A stretch of 64,000 nucleotides of DNA from Mycobacterium europaeum (GTDB taxonomy: Bacteria > Actinomycetota > Actinomycetes > Mycobacteriales > Mycobacteriaceae). A program made the position numbers and the translations under genes. The stretch lies in assembly GCF_002102155.1 (NCBI RefSeq), contig NZ_LQOU01000009.1:1-64000 (forward strand), given 5' to 3'. The notes under the pieces were generated by a model. The model made no database searches. It was not told where the DNA came from and was given only the letters and a program-made list of their open reading frames with translations. Within the stretch, counting starts at the first letter, position 1; the number at the start of each line of letters is the position of its first letter. Below, piece after piece: positions 21,006 through 31,220 of this stretch.

Positions 21006-21630
21006 CACGTTGCGATGGCTGGTGACGGCGCTCTTCGCCGTCAGCTTCGCGACTTACGGATATTTCCTTGTCGCCCAACGCCGCTGCTGGACCGGCGTCG
21101 TCAGCCAGCTGCTGCACCTGGCGATGTCGGCGGTGATGATCCTGATGGCGTGGGGGGTGGGCATGACCTTCCCGACCGTCGTCGCCGCGACGTGTTTCCT
21201 GCTCGGCGGCGCCTGGTTCGTCGGCATCGCCGGCCACGGGCCCTGGGCCGGCGACGGCCGGCTGACCAACTACTACTACGCCCTGATGATGGTGGCGATG
21301 GCCTGGATGTACGTTGCGATGAACGGCAGCTTGCCGGGCCGCGCCGGTCACCCGGGCGACGCTGCGATGAGCATGCCCGCGCACAGCCCCGCGTCGGGGA
21401 TGCAGCACGCAGCGCACCGCATGTCCCCGGCCGTACCGGACTGGGTCAGCATCGTGAACTGGACCGCGGCCCTGGGGTTCGGCGCGGTGGCGATGTTCTG
21501 GGCGTACCGCTGGATGGCGCAGCGCTGGACGAAATCGGCGCCACGCACCGTTGGACTCAGCTACGCGCAAATCGTGACCCAGACGGTCACCGCCGCCGGT
21601 ACGGCGCTGATGTTCGCCGACATCTTGTGA
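20998..21630 (+). CDS. DUF5134-type membrane protein with Met/His-rich segment (Rv2473-like), probable copper-responsive
   Basis: 210 aa with about five to six membrane helices (roughly 5-26, 33-53, 57-78, 92-110, 148-170 and a weaker C-terminal one). Between helices 4 and 5, residues 118-142 carry His118, Met124, Met126, His129, Met135, His137, His140 and Met142, a metal-binding style loop. The helices are also Met-rich (H40/M43/M47/M50; M97, M98, M101, M104, M108). The GTG start at 20998 has GAAAGG 7 nt upstream. It lies just behind a RicR-type operator. The family has no known biochemical function; I infer a role in copper handling from operator plus composition. Confidence 0.75.
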   Translation: MDNTLRWLVTALFAVSFATYGYFLVAQRRCWTGVVSQLLHLAMSAVMILMAWGVGMTFPTVVAATCFLLGGAWFVGIAGHGPWAGDGRLTNYYYALMMVAMAWMYVAMNGSLPGRAGHPGDAAMSMPAHSPASGMQHAAHRMSPAVPDWVSIVNWTAALGFGAVAMFWAYRWMAQRWTKSAPRTVGLSYAQIVTQTVTAAGTALMFADIL

Positions 21631-21686
21631 CCCGATCCCAGGCTTGCGGCTCCGCGCCCGGCGTGCCGCTCCTCTATACCTAGTAC

Positions 21687-22721
21687 ATGGCGACCTACGC
21701 GTGGACGGTGATCGGGGCGGGACCCGCGGGCATTGCCGCGGTGGGACGGTTACTGGATCACGGCATACCGCCCGACAAGATCGCCTGGGTGGATCCCGCC
21801 TTTGCCGCAGGGGATCTGGGCGGTAAGTGGAGATCGGTGTCCAGCAACACCATCGCCGGGACTTTCATGAGTTACTTGAATGGCTCTGCGGCGTTTCGGT
21901 TCTCACAAGCTCCGCCGCTGCCGCTGGCCGAAGTCGACCCTGAGGAGACCTGCGCCCTTGCCCTCGTCGCCGATCCGTTGGTGTGGGTGACCGGGCAGCT
22001 GCGCCAGCAGGTGCACACATTCGAGACGACGGCCACCACGTTGACCCTGGGGCAGCGGCGGTGGCGGATCGAGACACGCGGCCCGGAACTGACTTCGGAC
22101 AACGTGGTTCTCGCGGTCGGCGCGGTACCGATAAGCCTCGACTACCCCATCGACGAGATTCCGGTCGAGGTCGCCCTCGATGCCGACAAGCTCGCCGAGG
22201 TGCCGCTGGAAGGAGCGACGGTTGCGGTCTTCGGCTCGTCGCACTCGTCGATGATCGTGTTGCCCCACCTGCTGCGGCTTCCGGTCGCCAAGGTGATCAA
22301 CTTCTACCGCAGCCCGCTCAAATACGCGATCTACCTCGATGATTGGATCCTGTTCGACGACACCGGCCTCAAGGGGCGGGCCGCCGTGTGGGCTCGCGAG
22401 AACATCGACGGGGTGTGCCCGGAACGGCTGGAGAGGTGCCTGGTGTCGAGCCCGGAGTTCGACGAGAAGGTCGCCGAGTGTGACCGCGTGGTCTACACCG
22501 TCGGTTTCGAGCCGCGAAAGCTGCCCGAGACGCCCCAGTGGGGGCCGCTGGGGTACAACCGGATGAACGGAATCATCGCCCCCGGCCTGTTCGGGCTGGG
22601 CATCGCCTTCCCGGAATACGCCGAAGACCCCTACGGATACGGGCAATACCGCGTGGGCCTGCAGAAGTTCATGGATTACCTCGACTCGGTTCTCCCGCTG
22701 TGGATGGCTTACGGGACGTGA
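21687..22721 (+). CDS. FAD-dependent oxidoreductase (pyridine nucleotide-disulfide/FMO-like)
   Basis: 344 aa flavoprotein. The N-terminal FAD dinucleotide fold has GAGPAG at 10-15. A second Rossmann site for NAD(P)H is in VAVFGSSHSSMIVLP, and the late GFEPRKLPETP plus PGLFGLGIAF segment closes the FAD domain. It lacks the CXXXXC redox disulfide of disulfide reductases, so it is closer to flavin monooxygenase-type or oxidase-type enzymes. It is not in the H37Rv gene order here (an addition relative to that strain). TATACC at 21675-21680 lies 6 nt before the ATG, so a leaderless start from its own promoter is possible; it might also be read from the copper-type promoter 760 nt upstream. Substrate unknown. 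Confidence 0.78.
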   Translation: MATYAWTVIGAGPAGIAAVGRLLDHGIPPDKIAWVDPAFAAGDLGGKWRSVSSNTIAGTFMSYLNGSAAFRFSQAPPLPLAEVDPEETCALALVADPLVWVTGQLRQQVHTFETTATTLTLGQRRWRIETRGPELTSDNVVLAVGAVPISLDYPIDEIPVEVALDADKLAEVPLEGATVAVFGSSHSSMIVLPHLLRLPVAKVINFYRSPLKYAIYLDDWILFDDTGLKGRAAVWARENIDGVCPERLERCLVSSPEFDEKVAECDRVVYTVGFEPRKLPETPQWGPLGYNRMNGIIAPGLFGLGIAFPEYAEDPYGYGQYRVGLQKFMDYLDSVLPLWMAYGT

Positions 22722-22746
22722 CTCGAGGTGATCGCCGCCCGGAGCG

Positions 22747-23418
22747 TCAGCTCAGCAGCAGAGCGGGGTCCCCGCGGCGCCGGTACACCGAGCCGAACCG
22801 GGCGTCGATGCGCAGCCAGGTGGGCAGGATCCGCACCCGGATCATCTCGTCGGCGCCGACGGCGTCCGGGGACTGCGGCAGGAAACCCATTGCGGTCAAA
22901 GCGAACACGCACCGCATGGGCAGCCCGACGCTGGTGTCGGGCGCGCTCACCTGAATGACCTCCTGGTCGAGCAGCGACACGGGCGGGCCGTGAGAACTGC
23001 TGTGCTCCTTGGCAAGCCGCGCGCCGCGCTGCGCCAGGTCGAGCACCACCCGGGCGGGTATGTCCTCGATGTGGGTGAAGCCGGCGTCCGGGGGCAACGC
23101 CCCCCGCCACGCCGAGTCCATCGGGAACCCGGGATCGACGTAGCCCGAGTCATCCATCGCGGTCAGGCCGCGCGCCAGGGCGTCGGCGCCCACGGACAGG
23201 TCCTCGGGCCGCACCCGGCCGACCACCACCCGGCTGGCCAGGACATCGAAACCCGTTGCCACCCAAGCCGTCAGCAGCCCTGCGGATCGGTTGCGGAGGC
23301 GAATGACCGCGGTGTCGTCGAGGCGCAGCGCATGATCGACGAACGCGGCCAGGTCCCTGCGCTGGGCGGGCAGGTCCTGTGGCCCCAGCCAAACGCCGCG
23401 ATCAACTACCGAATCCAC
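22747..23418 (-). CDS. Conserved mycobacterial protein of unknown function (Rv2474c-like)
   Basis: 223 aa from GTG 23418 ([35 protein letters not shown]). It overlaps the end of the thioesterase gene by 13 nt. Soluble, alpha/beta-looking, Arg-rich, with no recognisable catalytic motif. The frame continues upstream to 23592 but that part is antisense-like to the neighbour. M. tuberculosis Rv2474c (217 aa) sits at the same place. Coupling to the acyl-CoA thioesterase suggests a shared role that cannot be defined from sequence. Confidence 0.75.
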   Translation of the reverse strand: MDSVVDRGVWLGPQDLPAQRRDLAAFVDHALRLDDTAVIRLRNRSAGLLTAWVATGFDVLASRVVVGRVRPEDLSVGADALARGLTAMDDSGYVDPGFPMDSAWRGALPPDAGFTHIEDIPARVVLDLAQRGARLAKEHSSSHGPPVSLLDQEVIQVSAPDTSVGLPMRCVFALTAMGFLPQSPDAVGADEMIRVRILPTWLRIDARFGSVYRRRGDPALLLS

Positions 23419-23819
23419 CGCTGCAAATACTCCCGATGATGCGCGGAGAGCCGCACCAGCCGCTCCTCCTCGATATGGACCGCCGCCAGTTGCGACTCGG
23501 CGATGACGGCGGGCTTGGATTCCGGATCCGCGGACACCGAGCGCACCTCGTAGCCCAGCGTGAAGTCGACGGCCCGGAGCCGCTTGGTCCACATCGTCAC
23601 CTGCAGCGGCGAATCGACCAGCCGCAGCTGACCTTTATAGGTCACCTTGACTTCGGCGATCAGCAACCCGATGGTCAAGATGTCGACCTCGAACGCTTCA
23701 CGCAGGAACTGAACCCGCGCCTCCTCCAAAATCGTGACCATGGTGGCGTGGTTGACGTGCTGGTACATGTCGATGTCCGACCAGCGCACCGGTACGGGGG
23801 CTACGAAGCCGACGCTCAA
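23406..23819 (-). CDS. Hotdog-fold acyl-CoA thioesterase, 4HBT/YbgC type (Rv2475c-like)
   Basis: 137 aa from TTG 23819, which overlaps the gdh stop (TTGA). The signature [25 protein letters not shown] contains the Asp and the HVNH motif of FadM/YbgC thioesterases, followed by the hotdog beta strands ([21 protein letters not shown]). It probably hydrolyses an acyl-CoA in the cytosol; chain length is unknown. M. tuberculosis Rv2475c is 138 aa. Longer upstream frames run inside gdh and are not coding. Confidence 0.88.
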   Translation of the reverse strand: MSVGFVAPVPVRWSDIDMYQHVNHATMVTILEEARVQFLREAFEVDILTIGLLIAEVKVTYKGQLRLVDSPLQVTMWTKRLRAVDFTLGYEVRSVSADPESKPAVIAESQLAAVHIEEERLVRLSAHHREYLQRWIR

Positions 23820-26800
23820 CTCGACGAACCTCTTCCGCTGGTGCGGGTCATGCGCCGGATCTGACGCGCGGCCACCGACAGCGTCGCAAGGTCCTTCTCC
23901 CCGCTTTCCTGAATTTCGATGAGAGTGCGGCGGGCCCGCTCCACCCTCGATGCGGACAGGTGTTCCCACTCGGCGATCTTCTCCTCGCCGCTTTCGTCCG
24001 GCTCCCCCACCGCGAGCACGTCGAAGCACAGCGACCGCAGCGATGCGTAGATGTCGTCGCGAATCGCTAAGCGCGCCAAGGAATGCCAGCGATCGTTGCG
24101 CGGCAGTTCGGATACCGCCGTCAGGAGGCTGTCGGTGCCCAGCCGGTCCATCAGCGCGAAGTAGGTGTCCGCGACCTCGGCGGCGTCGATGTCGTTGATG
24201 TCACCGATGTCGATGATGTCGAGCAGGCTGAAGCGGTACAGGCCGGCGGCGATCATGTACGCCAGGTCCTCGGGCGTTCCCTGCGCCGCGAATTCGGCGG
24301 CTTCCTTCTCGACGATGGCCTTGTCGTCGCCGCGTAGCCACTCCGACATCCGGGGGGTCAGTTCCTGGACCTTCGCCGCGAACCGGTTGATCTCGGCGCC
24401 GACGGCCAGCGGCTGTGGACGGTAGTTGAGCAGCCAGCGGCCGGCGCGGTCGATGAGCCGGCGGGTGTCCAGCGTGAGCCGGTCCGACAGGGCGACCGGC
24501 AGATTGGCCGCGCGGATGCGCCGCCAGATCTGGCCCACGCCGAAGATGGCGTCGGTGGCGACGTAGGTCCGCACCGCGTCGACCGGCCCGACACCGACGT
24601 CCTCGGTGATGCGGAACGCGTAGCTGATGCCGGCGGTGTCGACCAGGTCGTTGATCAGCATGGTGGTGACGATCTCGCGGCGCAGCTGGTGGGTGCGGAT
24701 CTCGGGGGTGAACCGTTCCCGCAGCGGCGTCGGGAAGTACAGGGGCAGCCGGGAGGCGAACACGTCCTGCTCGGTCAGTTCGGTGTTCAGCATCTCTTCT
24801 TTGAGCCCGAGTTTGACGTGCGCCATCAGGGTGCACAGCTCGGGCGAGGTGAGACCGATGCCGGCCTCGCACCTGCGGTCGATCTCCTTCTCCGAAGGCA
24901 GCGCTTCCAGTTCGCGATTCAGCCCCCGCTCGTCGACCAGGTACTGAATCTGCCTGCCGTGCACCGGCAGCAGGCTCGCCGCGTTGGCGCGGCTGGTGCC
25001 GATCAAGTCGTTCTGATCCTCGTTGTCGGTGAGCACCAGCTGCGCGACCTCGTCGGTCATCGACTCCAGCAGCTCTTTGCGCTCGCCGGGGTCGACCTTG
25101 CCGGCGGTGACCAGCGAGTCGATCAGGATCTTGATGTTGACCTCGTGGTCCGAGCAGTCCACGCCGGCGGAGTTGTCCATGGCGTCGGTGTTGACCCGCC
25201 CGCCCGACAGGTCGAACTCGACCCGGCCGAGCGCGGTCACGCCCAGGTTGCCGCCTTCGCCGATCACCTTGGCGCGCACCTGACTTGCGTTGACCCGCAC
25301 CGGATCGTTGGCGCGATCGCCGACGTCGGCGTCGGACTCGGATTCGGCCTTGATGTAGGTGCCGATCCCGCCGTTGAACAACAGATCGACCGGCGCCTGC
25401 AGGATCGCCTTGATCAGGCTGGGCGGGGTCATCTCGGTGACGTCCTCTTCCGAGCCGTCGATGCCCAACGCCTCGCGCACCTGCGGGCTGACGGGGATGG
25501 ATTTGTGCTCGCGGCTGTACACCCCGCCGCCCTCGCTGATCAGCGACTTGTCGTAGTCGTCCCAGCTGGAGCGGGGCAGGTCGAACATGCGCTTGCGTTC
25601 CCGCCAGGAGGCCGCGGTATCGGGATCGGGGTCGAGGAAGACGTGCCGGTGGTCGAAAGCGGCGATCAACCTGATGTGTTCGGACAGCAGCATGCCGTTG
25701 CCGAACACGTCGCCGCTCATGTCACCGACGCCCACGACGGTGAAGTCCTCAGCCTGGGTGTCGACGCCCATCTCCCGGAAGTGGCGTTTGACGGCCTCCC
25801 ACGCCCCCCTGGCGGTGATGCCCATGGCCTTGTGGTCGTAGCCCACCGATCCGCCCGAGGCGAACGCATCCCCCAGCCAGAACCCGTAGGACTTGGCGAC
25901 GTCGTTGGCGATGTCGGAGAAGGTGGCGGTGCCCTTGTCCGCGGCCACCACCAGGTACGCGTCGTCGCCGTCGCGACGGATCACCTCGGGCGGCGGGCTG
26001 ACCTTCTTCGTTTTGTGATCGACGTTGTCGGTGACGTCGAGCAATCCCGAGATGAACAGCTGATAGCAGGCGACGCCTTCGGCGCGGGCGGCTTCGCGGT
26101 CCTCCGCCTGGTCGCCGGTCGCCATCGGTGGCCGCTTGACGACGAAACCGCCCTTGGCCCCGACCGGCACGATGACGGCGTTCTTCACCGCCTGCGCCTT
26201 GACCAGGCCGAGGATCTCGGTGCGGAAATCGTCGCGCCGGTCCGACCAGCGCAGCCCGCCGCGTGCCACCGGGCCGAAGCGCAGGTGCACGCCTTCGACC
26301 CGCGGCGAATAGACGAAGATCTCGTATTTGGGCCGGGGCAGGGGCAACTCGTCGATGAGCTGGGCGTCGAGCTTGAGGGCCAACACATTTCGGGCGCGGG
26401 CCGAGCCCTCTCGCGTCACGAAGTAGTTGGTGCGCAACGTCGCCTGCACGAGCGAGGCGAACGCCCGCAGGATGCGGTCGGTGTCCAGGCTCATCAGCGC
26501 GTCGATGTCGGCGGCGACCGCGGCAGCCGCGGCCTGGGCGTCGCGGTTGGCCGACGTACCGGACGGGCGGGGATCGAAGAGCGCCTCGAACAGGACGACC
26601 AGCGATCGGGCGGTGGAGGGGTGCTCGTTGAGCACCGACTCGATGTAGGACTGGCTGTACGGAAACCCCGCCTGTCGTAAGTATTTCGCGTAGGCGCGCA
26701 GCAGCACGACTTGCTGCCAGGTCAGCCGCGCGCGCATGACGAGCTCGTTGAAGCGGTCGATCTCGACACGACCTTGCCAGATCGCGGTGACCGCGTCGGC

Positions 26801-28678
26801 GAATCGTTGGGCGGTCGCCTCCCGCTCGGCCGCCGTCTTCGCCGGGGCGATGGTGGGGTGCGTGGAGATCTTGAACTGGTAGATCCACACCGGCAGCCCG
26901 TCCGGGCGGGTCACCGTGAAGGGCCGCTCCTCGAGCACTACCACGCCCATGCTCTGCAGCATGGGCAGCAGCTGGCTCAGCGAGGCGGTGCGCCCGCCCA
27001 GGAACCAGGTCAGTTGGGCGGCCCCCTCCCCTCCGCGCTCGGAGAACACCAGCTTCACCGAGTTGTCTTGCAGCTCTTTGATGATCGCGATGTGCTCGAT
27101 GGCATCGGCAGGGGTGACGGCCTGTTTGTAGACCTCGGGGAAGGCGGTCGCGTAGTGCTCGGCGTCGCCATGGTCGACGGAGCCTTCCGCGGCCGCGGCG
27201 ATCAGCCGGTCGGTCCAGGTGCGCGCGGCCTCGCTCAGCATCCCCTGGATGCGGACCCGGTTGTCCTCGGAGACGTCGACCGGGGCCGCGGCCTCTTCTT
27301 TCTGGGGCAGCCGGACCATGAAATGCATTAGGGCCCAAGGCGATTCGCTGACCCGCGCGGTGAATTCCAGTCGCGTGCCACCGAATTCGCGCACCAGGAT
27401 GTCCTCGATCTGCAGCCGCACCTGCGTGGTGTAGCGATCGCGGGGCAGGTAGACCAGGCACGAGACGAAGTATTGGAGCCGGTCGGCGCGCAAGAACAAC
27501 AGCGCACGCCGTTGCGATCCCAGGTCCACCACCGCTTTGGCCATCGCCAACAGCCGTTCGGCGCTCAGCGTGAACAGTTCCGAGCGCGGGACGGTCTGGA
27601 TGACGTCGAGCAGCAGCTGGCCGGGGTGGATCGGGTCGCTGTCGGCCAGGGCGAGCGCGTCGCGGACCCGGGTCGAGACCGTGGGAATCTCCAGGACGTC
27701 GGCGTTCATCGCGGCGACGGTGAACAGGCCGACGAAGCGGTGCTCGACGACGCCGTCTTCGCCGCCGACGTTTTCCCGGACCGCGATGGCGTACGGGTAG
27801 GCGCCGTAGCGCAGGTAGCTGCCGACGACCGATTGGGCCAGCACCAGCAACGTGTCGTCGTCGGTCAACCGGGGGCGGGACCCGGTGCGGGCCCGCAGGA
27901 CGCCCAGGCCCGGTGAACCGTCGCCGAAGACCAGGCCGTCGTGGACACGGCAGCGTTGGTAGCCCAGCAGCAGGAAGTTGCCGTTGCCCAGCCAGCGCAG
28001 CAGCGCCGCGACGTCCTCGCGGTCGGGGGCCGAGAAGCGGCCGTGCGCGTTGGTTTCGACTTCCGCGGCCAGCCCGGTCAGGGTGTCGATCAGCACGCCC
28101 GCGTCGCTGGCGACCTGTTGCACGTCGGACAGGACCTTGGGCAACAGCCGTTCGACTTCGGCCAGGCCCTTGCTGTCGACCGACGGCAGCAGTTGCACGT
28201 GTATCCATGCCTCGCCCACGTATTGCGGGGCGCCGGGCGGCTTCGAATCGATGCTGACAAGGTCGCCCTTCGGGTTGCGCTGCACCTCGAAGACCGGGGT
28301 CATGATGGCGGCGTAGGGCACGCCGAGCCGGTGCAGCAGCACCGTGACGGAGTCCAGCAGCATGCCGCCGTGATCGGTGACGACTTGCAGGGCCGGCCCG
28401 AACCCGGCCGGGTCGTCCGGCGGGTAGACCGCGACCCGGCTCTGGCCGGAGGGGCGGTGGCGGCCGAGCTCATAGTGGGCACCGAGCATGCCGGGGGTCA
28501 CGATGGCGTTGGGGACGGTCAGGTCGATCGGACCGGATTGCCCCGCCCCGGGTTCGTCGCCCTGCGGACCGCGATAGCTCTCGATGTAGGCCCGCGCAAT
28601 CCAGTCCGGTATGTCCTGCTGCTGGCTGAAGGCGGTCCACGGCTTGAGGGCCTGCTTGGCTCCGGGATCGATCGTCAT
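23816..28678 (-). CDS. gdh: NAD-specific glutamate dehydrogenase, 180-kDa (L_180) class
   Basis: Very large GDH (1620 aa) that oxidises glutamate to 2-oxoglutarate and ammonia with NAD+; in mycobacteria it is controlled by the FHA protein GarA. N-terminal ACT-like and regulatory region (about 1-700). The catalytic core begins around residue 770 with [19 protein letters not shown], then [19 protein letters not shown] (substrate lysines) and the NAD fold [18 protein letters not shown]. It ends in a long C-terminal domain. The ATG at 28678 ([14 protein letters not shown]) matches the M. tuberculosis start (1624 aa). It links nitrogen metabolism with the 2-oxoglutarate pool that KorAB uses. Confidence 0.97.
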   Translation of the reverse strand: MTIDPGAKQALKPWTAFSQQQDIPDWIARAYIESYRGPQGDEPGAGQSGPIDLTVPNAIVTPGMLGAHYELGRHRPSGQSRVAVYPPDDPAGFGPALQVVTDHGGMLLDSVTVLLHRLGVPYAAIMTPVFEVQRNPKGDLVSIDSKPPGAPQYVGEAWIHVQLLPSVDSKGLAEVERLLPKVLSDVQQVASDAGVLIDTLTGLAAEVETNAHGRFSAPDREDVAALLRWLGNGNFLLLGYQRCRVHDGLVFGDGSPGLGVLRARTGSRPRLTDDDTLLVLAQSVVGSYLRYGAYPYAIAVRENVGGEDGVVEHRFVGLFTVAAMNADVLEIPTVSTRVRDALALADSDPIHPGQLLLDVIQTVPRSELFTLSAERLLAMAKAVVDLGSQRRALLFLRADRLQYFVSCLVYLPRDRYTTQVRLQIEDILVREFGGTRLEFTARVSESPWALMHFMVRLPQKEEAAAPVDVSEDNRVRIQGMLSEAARTWTDRLIAAAAEGSVDHGDAEHYATAFPEVYKQAVTPADAIEHIAIIKELQDNSVKLVFSERGGEGAAQLTWFLGGRTASLSQLLPMLQSMGVVVLEERPFTVTRPDGLPVWIYQFKISTHPTIAPAKTAAEREATAQRFADAVTAIWQGRVEIDRFNELVMRARLTWQQVVLLRAYAKYLRQAGFPYSQSYIESVLNEHPSTARSLVVLFEALFDPRPSGTSANRDAQAAAAAVAADIDALMSLDTDRILRAFASLVQATLRTNYFVTREGSARARNVLALKLDAQLIDELPLPRPKYEIFVYSPRVEGVHLRFGPVARGGLRWSDRRDDFRTEILGLVKAQAVKNAVIVPVGAKGGFVVKRPPMATGDQAEDREAARAEGVACYQLFISGLLDVTDNVDHKTKKVSPPPEVIRRDGDDAYLVVAADKGTATFSDIANDVAKSYGFWLGDAFASGGSVGYDHKAMGITARGAWEAVKRHFREMGVDTQAEDFTVVGVGDMSGDVFGNGMLLSEHIRLIAAFDHRHVFLDPDPDTAASWRERKRMFDLPRSSWDDYDKSLISEGGGVYSREHKSIPVSPQVREALGIDGSEEDVTEMTPPSLIKAILQAPVDLLFNGGIGTYIKAESESDADVGDRANDPVRVNASQVRAKVIGEGGNLGVTALGRVEFDLSGGRVNTDAMDNSAGVDCSDHEVNIKILIDSLVTAGKVDPGERKELLESMTDEVAQLVLTDNEDQNDLIGTSRANAASLLPVHGRQIQYLVDERGLNRELEALPSEKEIDRRCEAGIGLTSPELCTLMAHVKLGLKEEMLNTELTEQDVFASRLPLYFPTPLRERFTPEIRTHQLRREIVTTMLINDLVDTAGISYAFRITEDVGVGPVDAVRTYVATDAIFGVGQIWRRIRAANLPVALSDRLTLDTRRLIDRAGRWLLNYRPQPLAVGAEINRFAAKVQELTPRMSEWLRGDDKAIVEKEAAEFAAQGTPEDLAYMIAAGLYRFSLLDIIDIGDINDIDAAEVADTYFALMDRLGTDSLLTAVSELPRNDRWHSLARLAIRDDIYASLRSLCFDVLAVGEPDESGEEKIAEWEHLSASRVERARRTLIEIQESGEKDLATLSVAARQIRRMTRTSGRGSSS

Positions 28679-28796
28679 GCCGATGGCTCCCAACTCATGA
28701 CAGATGCCATTGTGCTCAACCGCCCACTCTGCCCCGCAACGGGGGCGCCCCCACAGCCGCCGTCGGGGCCGCTTCGACGGGGCTGCGCAGCTGACA

Positions 28797-30473
28797 CTAG
28801 TCGCGCGTGAGCTTTCGGTGGGTCAGCCTGTGCGGCCGCGCCGCGTCGACACCGAGCCGTTCGACCTTGTTCTCCTCGTAGGCACCGAAGTTGCCCTCGA
28901 ACCAGAACCACTTGGCCTCGTTGTCCTCGTCGCCCTCCCAGGCCAGGATGTGCGTGCACGTGCGGTCCAGGAACCAGCGATCGTGGGAGATGACCACCGC
29001 GCAGCCCGGGAACTTCTCCAGGGCATTCTCCAGCGACCCCAGGGTCTCGACGTCGAGGTCGTTGGTCGGCTCGTCGAGCAGGATCAGGTTGCCGCCTTCT
29101 TTCAGCGTGAGCGCAAGGTTCAGCCGGTTGCGCTCACCACCGGACAGCACGCCGGCCGGCTTCTGCTGGTCTGGGCCCTTGAAGCCGAACGCCGAGACGT
29201 AGGCGCGGGACGGGATCTCGTTCTGGCCGACCTCGATGTAATCCAGGCCGTCCGAAACGACTTCCCACACGGTCTTTTTGGGATCGATACCGGCGCGGGA
29301 CTGGTCCACGTAGCTGAGCTTGACGGTTTCTCCGACCTTGACCGTCCCGCTGTCGGGCTGCTCGAGCCCGACGATCGTCTTGAACAGCGTCGTCTTGCCG
29401 ACACCGTTCGGTCCGATGACGCCCACGATGCCGTTGCGGGGCAGCGTGAAGGACAGGTCCTTGATCAGGGTGCGCCCGTCGTAGCCCTTGTCGAGATGGT
29501 CCACCTCGACGACCACGTTGCCCAGCCGCGGCCCGACCGGGATCTGGATCTCCTCGAAGTCGAGCTTGCGCGTCTTCTCCGCTTCGGCGGCCATCTCCTC
29601 ATAGCGCTGCAAGCGGGCCTTGTTCTTCGCTTGCCGCGCCTTGGCCCCTTGCCGCACCCAGGCCAGCTCCTCGGTGAGGCGCTTCTGCAGCTTGGCGTCC
29701 TTGCGGCCCTGCACCGACAGCCGCTCGGCCTTCTTCTCCAGATAGGTCGAGTAGTTGCCCTCGTAGGGATAGGCACGACCGCGGTCGAGCTCGAGGATCC
29801 ACTGGGCGACGTTGTCCAGGAAATAGCGGTCGTGAGTCACCGCCAGCACCGCACCCGGGTAGGCGGCCAGGTGCTGTTCCAGCCACTGCACGCTTTCGGC
29901 GTCCAGGTGGTTGGTCGGCTCGTCCAGCAGCAGCAGGTCGGGCTTGGACAACAGCAGCTTGCACAGCGCCACGCGGCGCCGCTCGCCGCCGGACAGGTTC
30001 GTCACCGGCTCGTCCGGCGGCGGGCAGCGCAGCGCGTCCATGGCCTGCTCGAGCTGCGAGTCGAGGTCCCAGGCGTCGGCGTGGTCGAGCTCCTCCTGCA
30101 GCCGGCCCATCTCCTCCATCAACGCGTCGGAGTAGTCGGTGGCCATCAGTTCGGCGACCTCGTTGAAGCGGTCCAGCTTGACCTTGATGTCGCCGAGCCC
30201 CTCTTCGACGTTGCCGCGCACCGTCTTCTCTTCGTTCAGCGGCGGCTCCTGCTGCAGGATGCCGACGCTGGCGCCGGTCGCCAGAAAGGCCTCGCCGTTG
30301 TTGGGCTTGTCCAGCCCGGCCATGATCCGCAAGACGCTCGACTTCCCGGCGCCGTTGGGGCCGACGACACCGATCTTGGCGCCCGGATAGAAGCTCAACG
30401 TGACGTCGTCCAGGATCACCTTGTCGCCGTGCGCCTTGCGGACCTTTTTCATCGTGTAGATGAACTCAGCCAT
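28797..30473 (-). CDS. ettA: ABC-F translation factor EttA
   Basis: Energy-dependent translational throttle A: a soluble ABC-F ATPase that binds the ribosomal E site and senses ATP/ADP at the first peptide bond; it is not a transporter. Two ATPase cassettes: Walker A GPNGAGKS then signature LSGGERRRV, and Walker A GPNGVGKT then signature LSGGERNRL. The P-site tRNA interaction motif lies in the linker (about 240-320, Lys/Arg-rich, with [15 protein letters not shown]). No membrane segments. 558 aa, the same as Rv2477c. Confidence 0.96.
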   Translation of the reverse strand: MAEFIYTMKKVRKAHGDKVILDDVTLSFYPGAKIGVVGPNGAGKSSVLRIMAGLDKPNNGEAFLATGASVGILQQEPPLNEEKTVRGNVEEGLGDIKVKLDRFNEVAELMATDYSDALMEEMGRLQEELDHADAWDLDSQLEQAMDALRCPPPDEPVTNLSGGERRRVALCKLLLSKPDLLLLDEPTNHLDAESVQWLEQHLAAYPGAVLAVTHDRYFLDNVAQWILELDRGRAYPYEGNYSTYLEKKAERLSVQGRKDAKLQKRLTEELAWVRQGAKARQAKNKARLQRYEEMAAEAEKTRKLDFEEIQIPVGPRLGNVVVEVDHLDKGYDGRTLIKDLSFTLPRNGIVGVIGPNGVGKTTLFKTIVGLEQPDSGTVKVGETVKLSYVDQSRAGIDPKKTVWEVVSDGLDYIEVGQNEIPSRAYVSAFGFKGPDQQKPAGVLSGGERNRLNLALTLKEGGNLILLDEPTNDLDVETLGSLENALEKFPGCAVVISHDRWFLDRTCTHILAWEGDEDNEAKWFWFEGNFGAYEENKVERLGVDAARPHRLTHRKLTRD

Positions 30474-30586
30474 GCCGCGGTTATGCCTTTCTGCAGAGTG
30501 ATCTCGCGGACCATCCTAGGCACCGCCCGACGGCCCTCGGCCCGCCCCTAAGCCGACCGTCAAGCCGGAACGGACGGCCGGCGCCG

Positions 30587-31066
30587 TCAAGCAGCGGCGT
30601 TACCGGGCGAGGCCGGTTCCTCGCGAGCCTTCAGGTCCTCGTCACCACCAACGTCGGCGGCACCCACCGAAGTTCCGCCGACGGCCACGGGTTCCACGTC
30701 GGGACCGGTGTAGCCGGGCTTCTCGATCCGCACGATGGTCCGCGACAGGTCCGGTCCGACCGCCGTCGCACGCATCTCCAGCGACGAGCGGCGATTGCCG
30801 TCGCGGTCCTCGTACTCGCTGGTGTAGACGTGGCCCACCGCGATCACCGGCGCGCCCTTGCCCAGCGCGGCACCCACGCCGGTGACCAGCTTTCCCCAGC
30901 AGTTGACGGTGATGAACAGCGAGTTCCCGTGTTCCCAGCCGCCGTCGGCGGTACGGCGGCGGGAATTGCTGGCCACCCGGAATTTGATGACATCCTGATC
31001 GCCGACGCGGCGGCGCTGCGGGTCGTTGACGATGTGTCCGACGACGGTGAGTGAGGTTTCGAACAT
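30587..31066 (-). CDS. Single-stranded DNA-binding protein paralogue (SsbB-type, Rv2478c-like)
   Basis: OB-fold SSB of 159 aa: FETSLTVVGHIVNDPQRRRVG, FRVASNSRRR, SLFITVNCWGKLVTGVGAALGKGAPVIAVGHVYTSEYEDRDGNRR. It lacks the long Gly-rich tail and acidic DDDIPF-type tip of the main SSB (the tail here ends REEPASPGNAAA), so it is the mycobacterial second SSB, used in stress or recombination rather than replication. Minus strand, between the CopD-CtaG gene and ettA. Confidence 0.9.
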   Translation of the reverse strand: MFETSLTVVGHIVNDPQRRRVGDQDVIKFRVASNSRRRTADGGWEHGNSLFITVNCWGKLVTGVGAALGKGAPVIAVGHVYTSEYEDRDGNRRSSLEMRATAVGPDLSRTIVRIEKPGYTGPDVEPVAVGGTSVGAADVGGDEDLKAREEPASPGNAAA

Positions 31067-31220
31067 TGGGCTGATCCCTTCTCGGTTGCTATTGGGCGGA
31101 AAACGCGTTCACCGCCCGTCCTGGCTGCCATTGAGCCCGGCGCCACCGACGGGATCGGCGTATCACCGACCCGAAACGGGTTCGAGCGATCGCCCCTGTG
31201 GAAGGAACCGCGACTGTGGA

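Noticed and set aside
24689..26680. A 663-codon plus-strand open frame opposite gdh (and similar long ones opposite korA, clpX, ettA and pepN)
   Set aside because: High-GC coding DNA creates long antisense frames. Their products are Arg/Gly/Asp/Val-rich with no domain, while the minus-strand genes are certain.
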